DNA from: Streptomyces sp. HB132
GTDB taxonomy: Bacteria > Actinomycetota > Actinomycetes > Streptomycetales > Streptomycetaceae
Direction of reading: 5' to 3'
Assembly: GCF_016909575.1 (NCBI RefSeq)
Contig: NZ_JAFBGA010000008.1
Span: forward strand, 124,001-188,000
DNA length: 64,000 bases
The stretch's first letter is position 1. Each line of letters opens with the position of its first letter. Made by a program: the position numbers and the translations under genes. The notes below the pieces were generated by a model. The model made no database searches. It saw nothing but the letters and a program-made list of their open reading frames with translations, and was not told the origin of the DNA. Below are positions 25,406 through 33,308 of the stretch, one piece after another.

Positions 25406-26542
25406 ATGGCGGCCCAGCAGGAGACGCCCGTGAGAAGCGTCGTCGTCCCCTTCGAGCCCGACACGTCGCTGGACGCGCTGAGGCGCCTCGGCCCTCACGA
25501 GGTGGTGGAACGCTGGCACGCGGTCGACCGGTCCACCCAGGCTCCGCACATCGTGGCCGTTCCGGGTGACGACGGAGAGGAATGGGTCGCTGCCGCGCTC
25601 GTCACGGCACGCCCGCACACGGCCTACCTGAAGATCGTCGACGCCGTCGGCGACGTGCCGGCCGCTGTCGCGGCGGTCGTCGCGCACGCACGCGGTCTGG
25701 AGCTCGCGCAGGTCAAGTGGGAAGGATGGACGGTGAGCCCGGAGGCCGCCGCTGCCGCCGGCTTCGTGCCGTTGTGTCCCCCGCTCGGGCAGCCGGACAA
25801 CGCCACCGGGCCCGCCACGGGTCACGTCCGCTGGCTGGACGACCGGGCGGTGACGGAACCCCCGTACTACGGGCAGACCACGCACTTCACCTGCGGTGCC
25901 GTCACCGCCCTGGTCGCGCAGGCGCATGCGGGGGTGATGCCCGCGGAGAGCATCAACCGCCGGGCGGAGCTGACGTTCTGGCGCGACGCGACCAACTTCC
26001 CCGCCTGCGAGCCCGTCGGACTGGGCGTCGCCGTGCGCCGGGCGTGGCCGTCCTCGCCCGTCGCGGTCCACCTCGACACGGACCGGCCCGTCATGCTCGA
26101 CCACCTCTCCGAGAGCGAGCAGGAGTGGCGTGCCTGCCTCCAGCGCATGTCGCGCACGGACGCCGACGGGGTCGGCGTCCCGGTCCACCCGCGCCACCTC
26201 TCCGTGGCCGCGATCCGGGATGCGATCGACCGAGGGGAGCACGTGCTGCTCCTGGTGTCGCTCGCCGGAATGCAGGGCTTCGACGTCCCGCACTGGGTGC
26301 TCTGCCACGGCACCGTACCCGGCGCCGTGGTGATCGAGGACCCCTGGGCCGACGCGGCGAAGGGGGACACCTGGGTCGACGCCCATCTGCTGCCCGTCGC
26401 CGACCCCTCTCTCGACGAGATGTCGGCCGTCTCGGCGGACGGCTTCCACGGAGCGGTGGCCATCGGCCGCCCGCGGCGGGGCGGGGTGCCGTCATCCGGA
26501 CCTGGGGGCGAGCAGTCGGACAACGGCTGTCTGCAGCGCTGA
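25406..26542 (+). CDS. C39-like peptidase-family protein
   Basis: A 378-residue protein starting at ATG 25406 with AAGGAG seven bases upstream. The N-terminal ~130 residues (GEEWVAAALVTARPHTAYLKI) look like a GNAT-type or related sensing fold. The C-terminal part holds a papain-like C39 motif: YYGQTTHFTCGAVTALVA with the candidate catalytic Cys in TCGA, and a later PHWVLCHG with the candidate His and VIEDPW with the Asp region. No membrane segment or ABC domain is present, so it is not a bacteriocin transporter. It stands alone between the siderophore permease remnant and the GH84 gene. Substrate unknown; a link to iron is suggested only by its neighbourhood. Confidence 0.7.
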   Translation: MAAQQETPVRSVVVPFEPDTSLDALRRLGPHEVVERWHAVDRSTQAPHIVAVPGDDGEEWVAAALVTARPHTAYLKIVDAVGDVPAAVAAVVAHARGLELAQVKWEGWTVSPEAAAAAGFVPLCPPLGQPDNATGPATGHVRWLDDRAVTEPPYYGQTTHFTCGAVTALVAQAHAGVMPAESINRRAELTFWRDATNFPACEPVGLGVAVRRAWPSSPVAVHLDTDRPVMLDHLSESEQEWRACLQRMSRTDADGVGVPVHPRHLSVAAIRDAIDRGEHVLLLVSLAGMQGFDVPHWVLCHGTVPGAVVIEDPWADAAKGDTWVDAHLLPVADPSLDEMSAVSADGFHGAVAIGRPRRGGVPSSGPGGEQSDNGCLQR

Positions 26543-26550
26543 CTCACGCC

Positions 26551-26584
26551 CGACCGGGCACGGCGGTCACGCCCTGCCCGGTCG
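26551..26584 (+). terminator. Terminator after the C39-like gene
   Basis: CGACCGGGCA and TGCCCGGTCG form a perfect 10-bp stem with a 14-base loop. It begins 9 bases after the stop codon of the C39-like gene. Confidence 0.6.
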
Positions 26585-26604
26585 GCCTTCGTCGTGAGGG
26601 CCGA

Positions 26605-26625
26605 GGGCGCCGCTCATCGGCGCCC
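26605..26625 (-). terminator. Terminator after the GH84 gene
   Basis: GGGCGCCG and CGGCGCCC form a perfect 8-bp stem with a 5-base loop (CTCAT). It lies 11 bases beyond the stop codon of the minus-strand GH84 gene. Confidence 0.55.
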
Positions 26626-26635
26626 GGGCGTCATG

Positions 26636-28642
26636 TCACATCTTCGGCGCCTGCTCGATGAACGTGTCCAGCACCCCGTCGGCCACCTTGATCCTGCCCT
26701 GCGGCCGGGTCGTGCCCGGGATGGTGGTGAACGCGGCGGCCTGCTTCGCCAGGTCGGCGGCCTCGGCGAAGTCCGCCTGTCCGCCGCCCGAGTGGAGCTG
26801 GGCCCGCAGCCCGTCCAGGGTGGCGTTCAGGGAGTCGCCCCATACGTCGAGGGCGTCCAGCCAGGGCTTCGTCTGGGCGAGGAAGGCCGGGTCCCGCACA
26901 CCGGCACGGATCTGCTCGGGAGCCCCGGCCAGTACGTCGGCGTAGGCGCCGAGCTCCCGCAGTGCGGCCTGGCGGCGGGCAGGGGATCCGCTGCTCCAGG
27001 CAGCCGTGAACTTCGCCAGGCGCGCCTTCAGTTCGGGGGCCTGCGGCTGCCAGTTCGTGTCGCCGAACGTCGGCGCGAGATGTTGGGTGTCGAAGAAGGC
27101 CAGCAGCGCCCGGGCGGTGGCGCGGTCACCTCCGGCCAGGTAGTCGGCCGCCGCGCGCCACGTGCGGTCCGGGTCGTAGTCGTCGTCGTTCCAGGCGAAC
27201 GACGCCCCGCCGAAGAGGGCGACCTTGCTCGCCGCGGCCTGGTTCATCGGGTTGAGCACGATGCCGCTCAGTGCCTTGTGAAGGCCGGCTTCCCGCTTGT
27301 CGTAGGGGGCCATCAGCAGCCGGCCCGTCGTCTGGCCGTAGTCGTTGACCGGGTAGTTGTCCCAGAGGAACACCTTGCGTCCCCACACCGCGGAGGCGGC
27401 CTCGGCGTCCGCCAGGCTGATCGAGGGGGGAACGACGTCCGTGCCCGTCCACTGCACGATCACCTTCGGGTCCAACTGCTCGCGCAGCACGGACTTGTAG
27501 GCGGAGTCGGCGGTGTCGGAGTACTCCGTGGGCACGAACTGCAGCGGCTCGGCGTCCGCGCGCTTGTCGATGAAGTCGTGCTGCACGGCGTTGAGCAGGT
27601 CGGCCTGCGCCTGTCCGGCGCTGCCCCGCCCCGGGGCGCCGTACTTCGCCTGGTCGCCGTCGCAGTTCCACTTGGTGTAACTGATGTCGTCCAGTGCCAC
27701 GTAGAAGTTGCGGGCGCCCTGGTCGTAGAGGCTGCCCAGCTTCTCCTTCAGGGCGCTCACGTCATCGGGGTCGCTGTAGCAGACGGACAGGCCCGGGGAG
27801 ACGGCGTAGGTGAAATCGACGTGGTGGGCGGTTGCCTGCTCGATCAGTTCACGCAGGTCGGCCAGCTTCTCGGCAGGGTAGGGCTCGCGCCACTCCTCCC
27901 TCAGATACGCGTCGTCCTTCGGCGTGTAGATGTAGGTGTTGGCCTTGATGTCGCCGTAGAAGGCGAGTTGGTCGAGGCGGTCGGCGTGCGACCAGGGTGC
28001 GCCGTAGAAGCCCTCGATGCTGCCGCGGAGCGGCATGGACGGGTGGTCGGTGATCGACACGGATGCCATGGTGTGCTTTCCGGTCACCAACTGCCGCAGT
28101 GTCTGGGCGGCGTAGTAGATGCCGTCCGCGTCGTTGCCGGCGAGCACGACGCTGTCGCCGCGGGAGGCGAGGGAGTAGCCCTCCGCGACCAGCGTGCCGG
28201 GTACGGTGCCGCCGGTGGCACGCAGGACGCCGGCCACCGCCTTGTCCTTGACGGAACCGGCCACGACGGTCAGTTTCGTTCCATGGGCGGGCGGCGCCGA
28301 GGTGGTGTCCCCGGCCGTGGCCGACTCGATGTGACGGGCCCCGGCCGCGGTCAGTGCCCGTTTGATGACGTCGGCGCTCCGGGCATCGACGCCGTCACCG
28401 AGGACGAGGCGCACGCGGGCCGGCACTCTGATGTCGCGCCCCGTCGACTTCATGCTCTGCGGGGTGGGGGTGACGACGGGCGTGGCTGCGGACGGGGCGG
28501 GCGCCGCCGTGGTGGCGGACCCCCCGGCCGCCCACGCGGGAGCGGAGAGTGTGCCCAGGGCCAGCAGGGCGGCGGCGCCGAGAAGCGGGAGCCGGGGAAC
28601 ACGGGGCAGACAGTACGGATGGCTTTCAGACATACGGATCAC
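26636..28642 (-). CDS. Secreted GH84 beta-N-acetylglucosaminidase
   Basis: About 668 residues, exported by an N-terminal signal peptide (a hydrophobic LLGAAALLALGTLSAPAWA core with an AWA-A cleavage site). An N-terminal GH20b-like domain leads to the GH84 (O-GlcNAcase/hyaluronidase) barrel, which opens with RGSIEGFYGAPW and carries the paired catalytic aspartates at about 318-319 in YVALDDISY. A helical C-terminal domain follows. The enzyme releases GlcNAc from glycoproteins or glycans outside the cell. The GTG at 28642 has GGAGG four bases upstream; an ATG three codons later is an alternative start. The dre-type operator at 28680-28695 places the gene under DasR, the GlcNAc regulator. Confidence 0.92.
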   Translation of the reverse strand: MIRMSESHPYCLPRVPRLPLLGAAALLALGTLSAPAWAAGGSATTAAPAPSAATPVVTPTPQSMKSTGRDIRVPARVRLVLGDGVDARSADVIKRALTAAGARHIESATAGDTTSAPPAHGTKLTVVAGSVKDKAVAGVLRATGGTVPGTLVAEGYSLASRGDSVVLAGNDADGIYYAAQTLRQLVTGKHTMASVSITDHPSMPLRGSIEGFYGAPWSHADRLDQLAFYGDIKANTYIYTPKDDAYLREEWREPYPAEKLADLRELIEQATAHHVDFTYAVSPGLSVCYSDPDDVSALKEKLGSLYDQGARNFYVALDDISYTKWNCDGDQAKYGAPGRGSAGQAQADLLNAVQHDFIDKRADAEPLQFVPTEYSDTADSAYKSVLREQLDPKVIVQWTGTDVVPPSISLADAEAASAVWGRKVFLWDNYPVNDYGQTTGRLLMAPYDKREAGLHKALSGIVLNPMNQAAASKVALFGGASFAWNDDDYDPDRTWRAAADYLAGGDRATARALLAFFDTQHLAPTFGDTNWQPQAPELKARLAKFTAAWSSGSPARRQAALRELGAYADVLAGAPEQIRAGVRDPAFLAQTKPWLDALDVWGDSLNATLDGLRAQLHSGGGQADFAEAADLAKQAAAFTTIPGTTRPQGRIKVADGVLDTFIEQAPKM

Positions 28643-28679
28643 TGCACCTCCACGTAAGTGGACCACCACATTCAGGTGG

Positions 28680-28695
28680 AGTGGTCTAAACCACC
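28680..28695. promoter_or_regulatory. DasR operator (dre site) over the GH84 promoter
   Basis: AGTGGTCTAAACCACC matches the published 16-bp dre consensus, A(C/G)TGGTCTAGACCA(C/G)T, at 14 of 16 positions. A minus-strand TTGACA lies at 28711-28716, and 17-18 bases from it the expected -10 (TGGTTT) falls inside the dre site, so bound DasR would block transcription. A further GTGG-A-CCAC half-palindrome lies at about 28658-28666. The rest of 28643-29063 shows only the FCD-regulator site and no gene. Confidence 0.75.
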
Positions 28696-28956
28696 ACTCG
28701 TCGGCGGCGGTGTCAAGATCGCGCCATCGGAAAGATGGAAATGGTCAGCCGTGGCGGGCTGCCGCGACGCGCACGGTGGCCCGGTGTACGGGTATCAGCC
28801 GGCGTCGTGGAGCGCGGCCGTCTCATGAGCCGCAGTGAGGCCGTCACGGACGGACGCGAGCAGTGCCGGCGACGCTGTGGACCCGGTGGTGTGCCGACGA
28901 GACGGCTCTGCGAAGTGCTCTTATCGGCAGTGCACTTACCAGGGGTGTGAAGATAT

Positions 28957-28969
28957 ATTCATAATTAAT
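28957..28969. promoter_or_regulatory. AT-rich operator candidate upstream of the FCD regulator
   Basis: ATTCATAATTAAT is partly palindromic (10 of its 12 non-central positions are symmetric) and AT-rich in an otherwise ~70% GC region. It lies 95 bases upstream of the regulator's start. Nearly the same sequence recurs at 29925-29937 in front of the dgo genes. Preceding bases (AGATAT) also match between the two. Confidence 0.6.
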
Positions 28970-29063
28970 GTTGAACGCTATGATGACGGCCGGACTGACG
29001 CGCGCCCGTGGCGCGCGCTGATCGCGCACTCCTCGGTGCGCCGTGACGTGAGGAGTCGGCTGC

Positions 29064-29804
29064 ATGGCGGCCTACAGCGCCCGAGGTGTCCACGGGCAGG
29101 TGGTCCAGTCGCTCGGTGCGCGCATCGTGAGCGGCGCCCTGGGTGAGGGAGCGATCCTGGATGTGCGGGCCCTGGGGGAGGAACTCGACGTCAGCCTCAC
29201 CGTCATGCGCGAGTCGCTCAAGGTGCTGGCCGGCAAGGGGCTCACCGACGCACGGCAGAAGCGGGGCACCTTCGTCAGGGAGCGCAGGCACTGGAACCTG
29301 CTCGACGCGGACATCATCCGCTGGCGGGTCGAGGGTGGTGACGGTGGCCGGCTGATGCGGGACCTGGCCGACGTCCGCTCCGTCGTCGAGCCCGCCGCCG
29401 CCCACCGCGCGGCCCTGCACAGGACCGACGCCGACCTGGCCGCGCTGGAGCGTGCTCTCGACGCCATGGGGCGGGCCCGGGTCGACGCGGCCGACGCGGA
29501 CGCGGCCTTCCACCGGGCGCTCCTGGTGGCCACCGGCAACGAAATGCTGGCCCGTATGGACATATTGCTCGAACCGGGTCTGCGGGAGCGCGACCGGCTG
29601 GTCCACGCCCACGCCTCCGTCGACGATCCCGTGCCCAGCCACCGCGCCGTCCTGGACGCCGTACGTGACCGCGACCCGGTCCGGGCCGAACTCGCCATGC
29701 TCGACCTGCTGGCGAAGGCGGCCCGCGACTTCGAGCGACTCGGCGCGCACACCGAGGGGCCGGCCGGCCACGCCCCGGCGCGACCTCCAGAGGTGGCCCG
29801 CTGA
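29064..29804 (+). CDS. FadR/FCD-family transcriptional regulator, probably DgoR-like
   Basis: A 246-residue GntR-superfamily repressor. The winged HTH occupies about 8-75 (GARIVSGALGEGAILDVRAL, then ELDVSLTVMRESLKVLAGKGL). An FCD ligand domain follows (DVRSVVEPAAAHRAA, FHRALLVATGNEML and PSHRAVLDAV supply the helix/His metal positions). It directly precedes the D-galactonate catabolic genes on the same strand, and the family member DgoR controls that pathway in E. coli, so D-galactonate or a close acid is the likely inducer. Two copies of one AT-rich motif flank it. Start at ATG 29064. Confidence 0.82.
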   Translation: MAAYSARGVHGQVVQSLGARIVSGALGEGAILDVRALGEELDVSLTVMRESLKVLAGKGLTDARQKRGTFVRERRHWNLLDADIIRWRVEGGDGGRLMRDLADVRSVVEPAAAHRAALHRTDADLAALERALDAMGRARVDAADADAAFHRALLVATGNEMLARMDILLEPGLRERDRLVHAHASVDDPVPSHRAVLDAVRDRDPVRAELAMLDLLAKAARDFERLGAHTEGPAGHAPARPPEVAR

Positions 29805-29908
29805 CCCGTGGTCGGTTCCGGCCGGCGCGGGTGAGCGAAGCCGGCGCGTGAGTTCCGCCCGTCGCGCTGCGGGCGATCGACGGTACGTGGCGGCTCGGGC
29901 ACGGACCA

Positions 29909-29937
29909 TTGGAGTTTCGAGATAATTCATATTTAAT
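29909..29937 (+). promoter_or_regulatory. dgo operon promoter with overlapping operator
   Basis: TTGGAG and TTTAAT are 17 bases apart. The second copy of the FCD-regulator motif (ATTCATATTTAAT, 29925-29937) covers the -10 box, a classic repression position. The stretch 29805-29908 shows nothing else. Confidence 0.55.
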
Positions 29938-29985
29938 AAGTCTCGGTGGATCTCCCGAGCGCTGCCGTCCCCTCCGCATCCGTCC

Positions 29986-30159
29986 GTGCCGCTCCTTGCC
30001 GCCGACATCGACACCACGGAGGGCGAGCGCACGACACGCGCCATCCGGGACACCGGGGGAGAAGCGCTGTTCCACCGCACCGACGTCAGCCAGGAGGCGT
30101 CCTGGACCTCGGCGCTGAGCGCCGTGCACGAAGCGTTCGGCCGTTCCAAGAGAAGGTGA
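29986..30159 (+). pseudogene. Remnant of a short-chain dehydrogenase/reductase
   Basis: In-frame codons read LLAADIDTTEGERTTRAIRD, then TGGEALFHRTDVSQEASW and the helix to HEAFGR before TGA. This is the beta2-to-beta3 portion of an SDR enzyme (cofactor-choice Asp in ADID, and the TDVSQE loop). The Rossmann glycine motif is missing upstream, and the NAG/YxxxK catalytic half is missing downstream. It lies between the operon promoter and dgoD, so the ancestral operon probably included a sugar-acid dehydrogenase. Confidence 0.65.
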
Positions 30160-30165
30160 GGGAAC

Positions 30166-31311
30166 ATGAAGATCGCCCGCGTCGAGACCTTCGCGGTGCC
30201 ACCCCGCTGGCTACTGTGCCGGGTCGAGACCGACGACGGCGTCGTCGGCTGGGGGGAGCCGGTGGTCGAGGGCCGCGCCGCCACGGTCCGCGCCGCCGTA
30301 CGGGAACTGTCCGAACTCCTCATCGGGCAGGACCCGCTGCGGATCGAGGACCACTGGCAGACCATGTCCAAGGGGTCGTTCTACCGCGGCGGGCCGGTCC
30401 TCTCCAGTGCGGTCGCCGGACTGGACCAGGCCCTCTGGGACATCGCGGGCAAGGTGTACGGCGCCCCGGTGCACCAGTTGCTCGGCGGCCCCGTGCGTGA
30501 CCGCGTACGCGCCTACACCTGGGTCGGCGGGGACGAGCCCACGCAGATCGCCGAGGCGGTGCGGGAGCAGGTCGAGGCGGGATTCACCGCCGTGAAGATG
30601 AACGCCTCCGGGCGGATGAACCGGCTGGCGACCACCCGCGACATCGACGAGGTGGTCGCCCGCGCCGCCGCCGCGCGTGAGGCGCTCGGCTACGACAGGG
30701 ACTTCGCCGTCGACTTCCACGGCCGGTTCACGGTCGCCAACGCCGCCAAGATCCTGCCGCACCTCGCCCCGTACAACCCGTTGTTCGTCGAGGAGCCGGT
30801 GCTCCCCGAGTACACCCACCGGCTGCGCGACCTGGTCGCGGGATCGCCTGTGCCGCTGGCCACCGGAGAGCGCCTCTACTCGCGTACCGACGTACTCCCC
30901 GCCCTCATGGCCGGAGTCGCGGTCATCCAGCCCGACCTCTCGCACGCGGGAGGCGTCTCCGAGGTCCGCAGGATCGCCGCGCTGGCCGAGACCTTCGACG
31001 TACTCCTCGCTCCGCACTGTCCGCTGGGCCCGGTCTCGCTCGCCGCCAGCCTCCAAGTCGCCTTCGCGACACCGAACTTCCTGATCCAGGAGCAGAGCAT
31101 AGGCATCCACTACAACGTCGGCGCCGGCCCGCTCGACTACCTGGTGGACACGGAGCCGCTCCGCTTCCACGACGGCCACCTGTTGCGGACCCCGGCACCC
31201 GGTCTCGGCATCGAGGTGGACGAACGCGCGGTCCGCGCCGCCGACGACACCGTCGCCGACTGGCACAACCCGGTCTGGCGCCACACCGACGGCTCCTTCG
31301 CCGAATGGTGA
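30166..31311 (+). CDS. dgoD: D-galactonate dehydratase (mandelate racemase/enolase superfamily)
   Basis: A 381-residue enolase-superfamily dehydratase. The positions match E. coli DgoD closely: Mg2+ ligands Asp183 (VDFHGR), Glu209 (FVEEPV) and Glu235 (TGERL), with base residues His185 and His284 (LAPHCPLGP). It converts D-galactonate to 2-keto-3-deoxygalactonate in the cytoplasm. Start at ATG 30166, with a GAGG/GAA region before it. dgoA begins inside the last codons (a four-base-scale overlap, ATG at 31305) and dgoK follows, so the three steps of the De Ley-Doudoroff pathway are translated together. Confidence 0.9.
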   Translation: MKIARVETFAVPPRWLLCRVETDDGVVGWGEPVVEGRAATVRAAVRELSELLIGQDPLRIEDHWQTMSKGSFYRGGPVLSSAVAGLDQALWDIAGKVYGAPVHQLLGGPVRDRVRAYTWVGGDEPTQIAEAVREQVEAGFTAVKMNASGRMNRLATTRDIDEVVARAAAAREALGYDRDFAVDFHGRFTVANAAKILPHLAPYNPLFVEEPVLPEYTHRLRDLVAGSPVPLATGERLYSRTDVLPALMAGVAVIQPDLSHAGGVSEVRRIAALAETFDVLLAPHCPLGPVSLAASLQVAFATPNFLIQEQSIGIHYNVGAGPLDYLVDTEPLRFHDGHLLRTPAPGLGIEVDERAVRAADDTVADWHNPVWRHTDGSFAEW

Positions 31312-32063
31312 CCCCCGGCCGCCTCCGAAAAGGGGTCGCGGCCCCTCCACGGCCCCTGGACGTGAACGACGTGAATGATGTGAACGACGTGAACACCCCG
31401 AACAATCCGACCACCCCGAACAACGAAAGCTTCGGAACGGTGCTCCGGCGCACCCGCCTGGCCGCCATCGTGCGCGGATCGGACCCCGACGCCGCGCTGC
31501 GCACCGTCCTGACCCTCGCGGAGGAGGGTGTGGCGCTCGTCGAGGTCTCCCTCAACACCGCCGACGCCCTCGGCGTCCTGCGCCGTGCAGCCGCCGAGGT
31601 GGGCCCCGGCACCGTCATCGGGGCGGGCACGGTACTCACCGAGGACGACGTCGCCCGCGCCCTGGAGGCGGGCGCCGGGTGGATCGTCACCCCTGCCTGC
31701 ACCGAGTCCGTGGCCGCCTCGGTCCGTGCCGGACTGCCGGTCCTGGCCGGCGCGCTCACCCCGACCGAAGCGGTCACCGCCGTGCGCGCGGGGGCCGAGG
31801 CGGTCAAGCTGTTCCCCGCATCGCTCGGCGGTCCCGCCTACCTCAAGGCCCTGCGGGACCCGTTCCCCGACGTGCCGTTCGTACCGGTCGGCGGAGTGGA
31901 CCTGACCAGCGCCGGGCAGTACCTCGCGAACGGGGCCGTCGCGGTAGGCGTCGGCTCGCCGCTGGTGGGCGACGCCGCGCACGGCGGCGACCTGGTGGCC
32001 CTGCGCGGACGCGCCCGCCGCTTCGTCGCGCTCTGCGGTCGCGACGAACGGGCCGAGGCATGA
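31305..32063 (+). CDS. dgoA: 2-dehydro-3-deoxy-6-phosphogalactonate aldolase (KDPG aldolase family)
   Basis: A 252-residue class I aldolase. The TIM-barrel core starts near residue 42 (RLAAIVRGSDPDAALR), carries EVSLNT with the conserved Glu, GAGTVLTEDD, VTPA, and the Schiff-base Lys in VKLFPASLGG, and ends with PVGGVDLTSAGQY. It splits 6-phospho-2-keto-3-deoxygalactonate into pyruvate and glyceraldehyde-3-phosphate. The first ~40 residues are unusual for the family: a basic start, then DVN repeated four times and Asn/Pro-rich sequence. No other start with a ribosome site is visible, so the extension appears to be translated. The ATG overlaps the end of dgoD, and dgoK overlaps its stop. Confidence 0.87.
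   Translation: MVTPGRLRKGVAAPPRPLDVNDVNDVNDVNTPNNPTTPNNESFGTVLRRTRLAAIVRGSDPDAALRTVLTLAEEGVALVEVSLNTADALGVLRRAAAEVGPGTVIGAGTVLTEDDVARALEAGAGWIVTPACTESVAASVRAGLPVLAGALTPTEAVTAVRAGAEAVKLFPASLGGPAYLKALRDPFPDVPFVPVGGVDLTSAGQYLANGAVAVGVGSPLVGDAAHGGDLVALRGRARRFVALCGRDERAEA
31359..31394 (+). repeat. Four 9-bp tandem repeats encoding (DVN)4
   Basis: Four consecutive copies of GA(C/T)GTGAA(C/T) inside the N-terminal extension of dgoA. Because each copy contains a GTG, the tract also offers several in-frame alternative starts. Repeat-number variation would leave the frame intact. Confidence 0.75.
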
Positions 32064-33049
32064 GTGCCGGTACGGGCGCCGTACCCGCCTCCGTCGACGT
32101 GCTGACGTTCGGTGAGACCATGCTCGCCGTCCAACTGCCGGGGCCTCTGGCGGTGGGGGCGCAGGCCCGGACCACGGTGGCCGGCGCCGAGTCCAACGTG
32201 GCCGTCGGCCTGTCCCGGCTGGGCCACCGCGCCGCCTGGGCCGGCCTGGTCGGCGACGACGAGCCCGGCCGCCTCGTGCTGCGTACGCTCCGCGGGGAAG
32301 GGGTCGACACCACCCGCGCCGGCACACACGCCACGGCCCCCACCGGCGGGATGCTCCGCGAGCGGCGCGTCGCCGACCTGGTGCGCGTTCACTACTGGCG
32401 CGGCCGTTCCGCCGCTTCGCAGATGACTCCCGCCGACATCGCACCCGCCCTCGGCGACGGCGCCCGCGTCCTGCACCTGACCGGCATCACCTGCGCGCTC
32501 GGCCCCGGCCCGCTGGAGGCCGTCCGCGCTGCCGCGGCCCATGCGCACGCCCAGGGCTGGACCGTCACCCTGGACGTCAACCACCGGCAACGTCTCTGGA
32601 CCGCCGAGGAGGCGGGCAGGGCGCTTCGACCGCTGCTGCCGCACCTCGACGTCCTGATCGCCTCGGACGACGAACTCCCCGTCGTGACGGATGCCTTCGC
32701 CGCGACAGCTGACGGGGAGGAACGGGCGGTGGACGCACTGCTGGAAGCCGGTGTGCGCGAAGTGGTCGTCAAACGCGGGGGAGAGGGAGCCGCGTACCGC
32801 GACCGGCAGGGCGCGCGGCACGCCCGGCCCGCGCTGCGCGTACCCGTGCTCGACACGGTGGGGGCCGGTGACGCGTTCTGCGCCGGGTACCTCTCCGGTC
32901 TGCTCGACGGGCTGCCACCGGCTGAACGTCTGGCCCGCGCCAACACGCTCGGGGCGTTCGCCGTGGCCTCGGAGGGCGACTGGGAGGGACTGCCCCGCCG
33001 TGACGAACTGGGCCTGCTCGCCGCCGCCCCGGGGACGGCGATCCGCTGA
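32060..33049 (+). CDS. PfkB-family sugar kinase, 2-keto-3-deoxygalactonate kinase role
   Basis: A 329-residue ribokinase/PfkB-family enzyme beginning at ATG 32060, overlapping the dgoA stop. Family marks are the N-terminal DVLTFGETMLAVQ strand, GAESNVAVGLSRLG, the substrate loop, VTLDVNHR, and the anion-hole signature DTVGAGDAFCAGYL with the catalytic Asp. In this operon it would phosphorylate the product of the dehydratase to feed the aldolase, completing the pathway. The E. coli DgoK belongs to a different kinase family, so the gene symbol is withheld. A strong hairpin terminator lies about 50 bases after the stop. Confidence 0.85.
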   Translation: MSAGTGAVPASVDVLTFGETMLAVQLPGPLAVGAQARTTVAGAESNVAVGLSRLGHRAAWAGLVGDDEPGRLVLRTLRGEGVDTTRAGTHATAPTGGMLRERRVADLVRVHYWRGRSAASQMTPADIAPALGDGARVLHLTGITCALGPGPLEAVRAAAAHAHAQGWTVTLDVNHRQRLWTAEEAGRALRPLLPHLDVLIASDDELPVVTDAFAATADGEERAVDALLEAGVREVVVKRGGEGAAYRDRQGARHARPALRVPVLDTVGAGDAFCAGYLSGLLDGLPPAERLARANTLGAFAVASEGDWEGLPRRDELGLLAAAPGTAIR

Positions 33050-33097
33050 CCGCCCGTCACCTCGTCCGCGCCGGCCGGCGGCCGTGCACCCGTCAGG

Positions 33098-33138
33098 CCG
33101 GTCCCGGCACCGTGTGCGGTCCACGGTGCCGGGACCGG
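33098..33138. terminator. Strong terminator ending the dgo operon
   Basis: A perfect 17-bp stem (CCGGTCCCGGCACCGTG and its complement) with a 7-base loop lies between the kinase gene and the convergent lectin gene. It can stop transcription from either side. Confidence 0.75.
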
Positions 33139-33190
33139 CGCGTGCGCTCCCCGCGGTCGGGCACCGGCGCGTGCGCTCCCCGCGGTCGGG
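33134..33190. repeat. Two 28-bp direct repeats after the terminator
   Basis: Two identical 28-base copies (33134-33161 and 33163-33190) are separated by one base; the first overlaps the 3' arm of the terminator. No known element or function is suggested. The remaining intergenic sequence to 33308 shows nothing else. Confidence 0.7.
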
Positions 33191-33308
33191 TCGCCCGCAC
33201 AGGCTGACCGGGGCAGGGGGATCGCAACCCGCGCCGACTCCGTCGGCCGGTGGCCGGCCGCGTGAGGGCGCGGCGCACACGGGTGACCGGGTTCGCTGTT
33301 GCGGGGGG

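Noticed and set aside
28735-28950. Short plus-strand frame upstream of the FCD regulator
   Set aside because: It lacks a plausible ribosome site, is Arg/Gly-rich in the way of chance frames, and overlaps the promoter region.
33134-33190. Direct repeats as a CRISPR fragment
   Set aside because: The two 28-base copies are one base apart, so there is no spacer, and there are only two.
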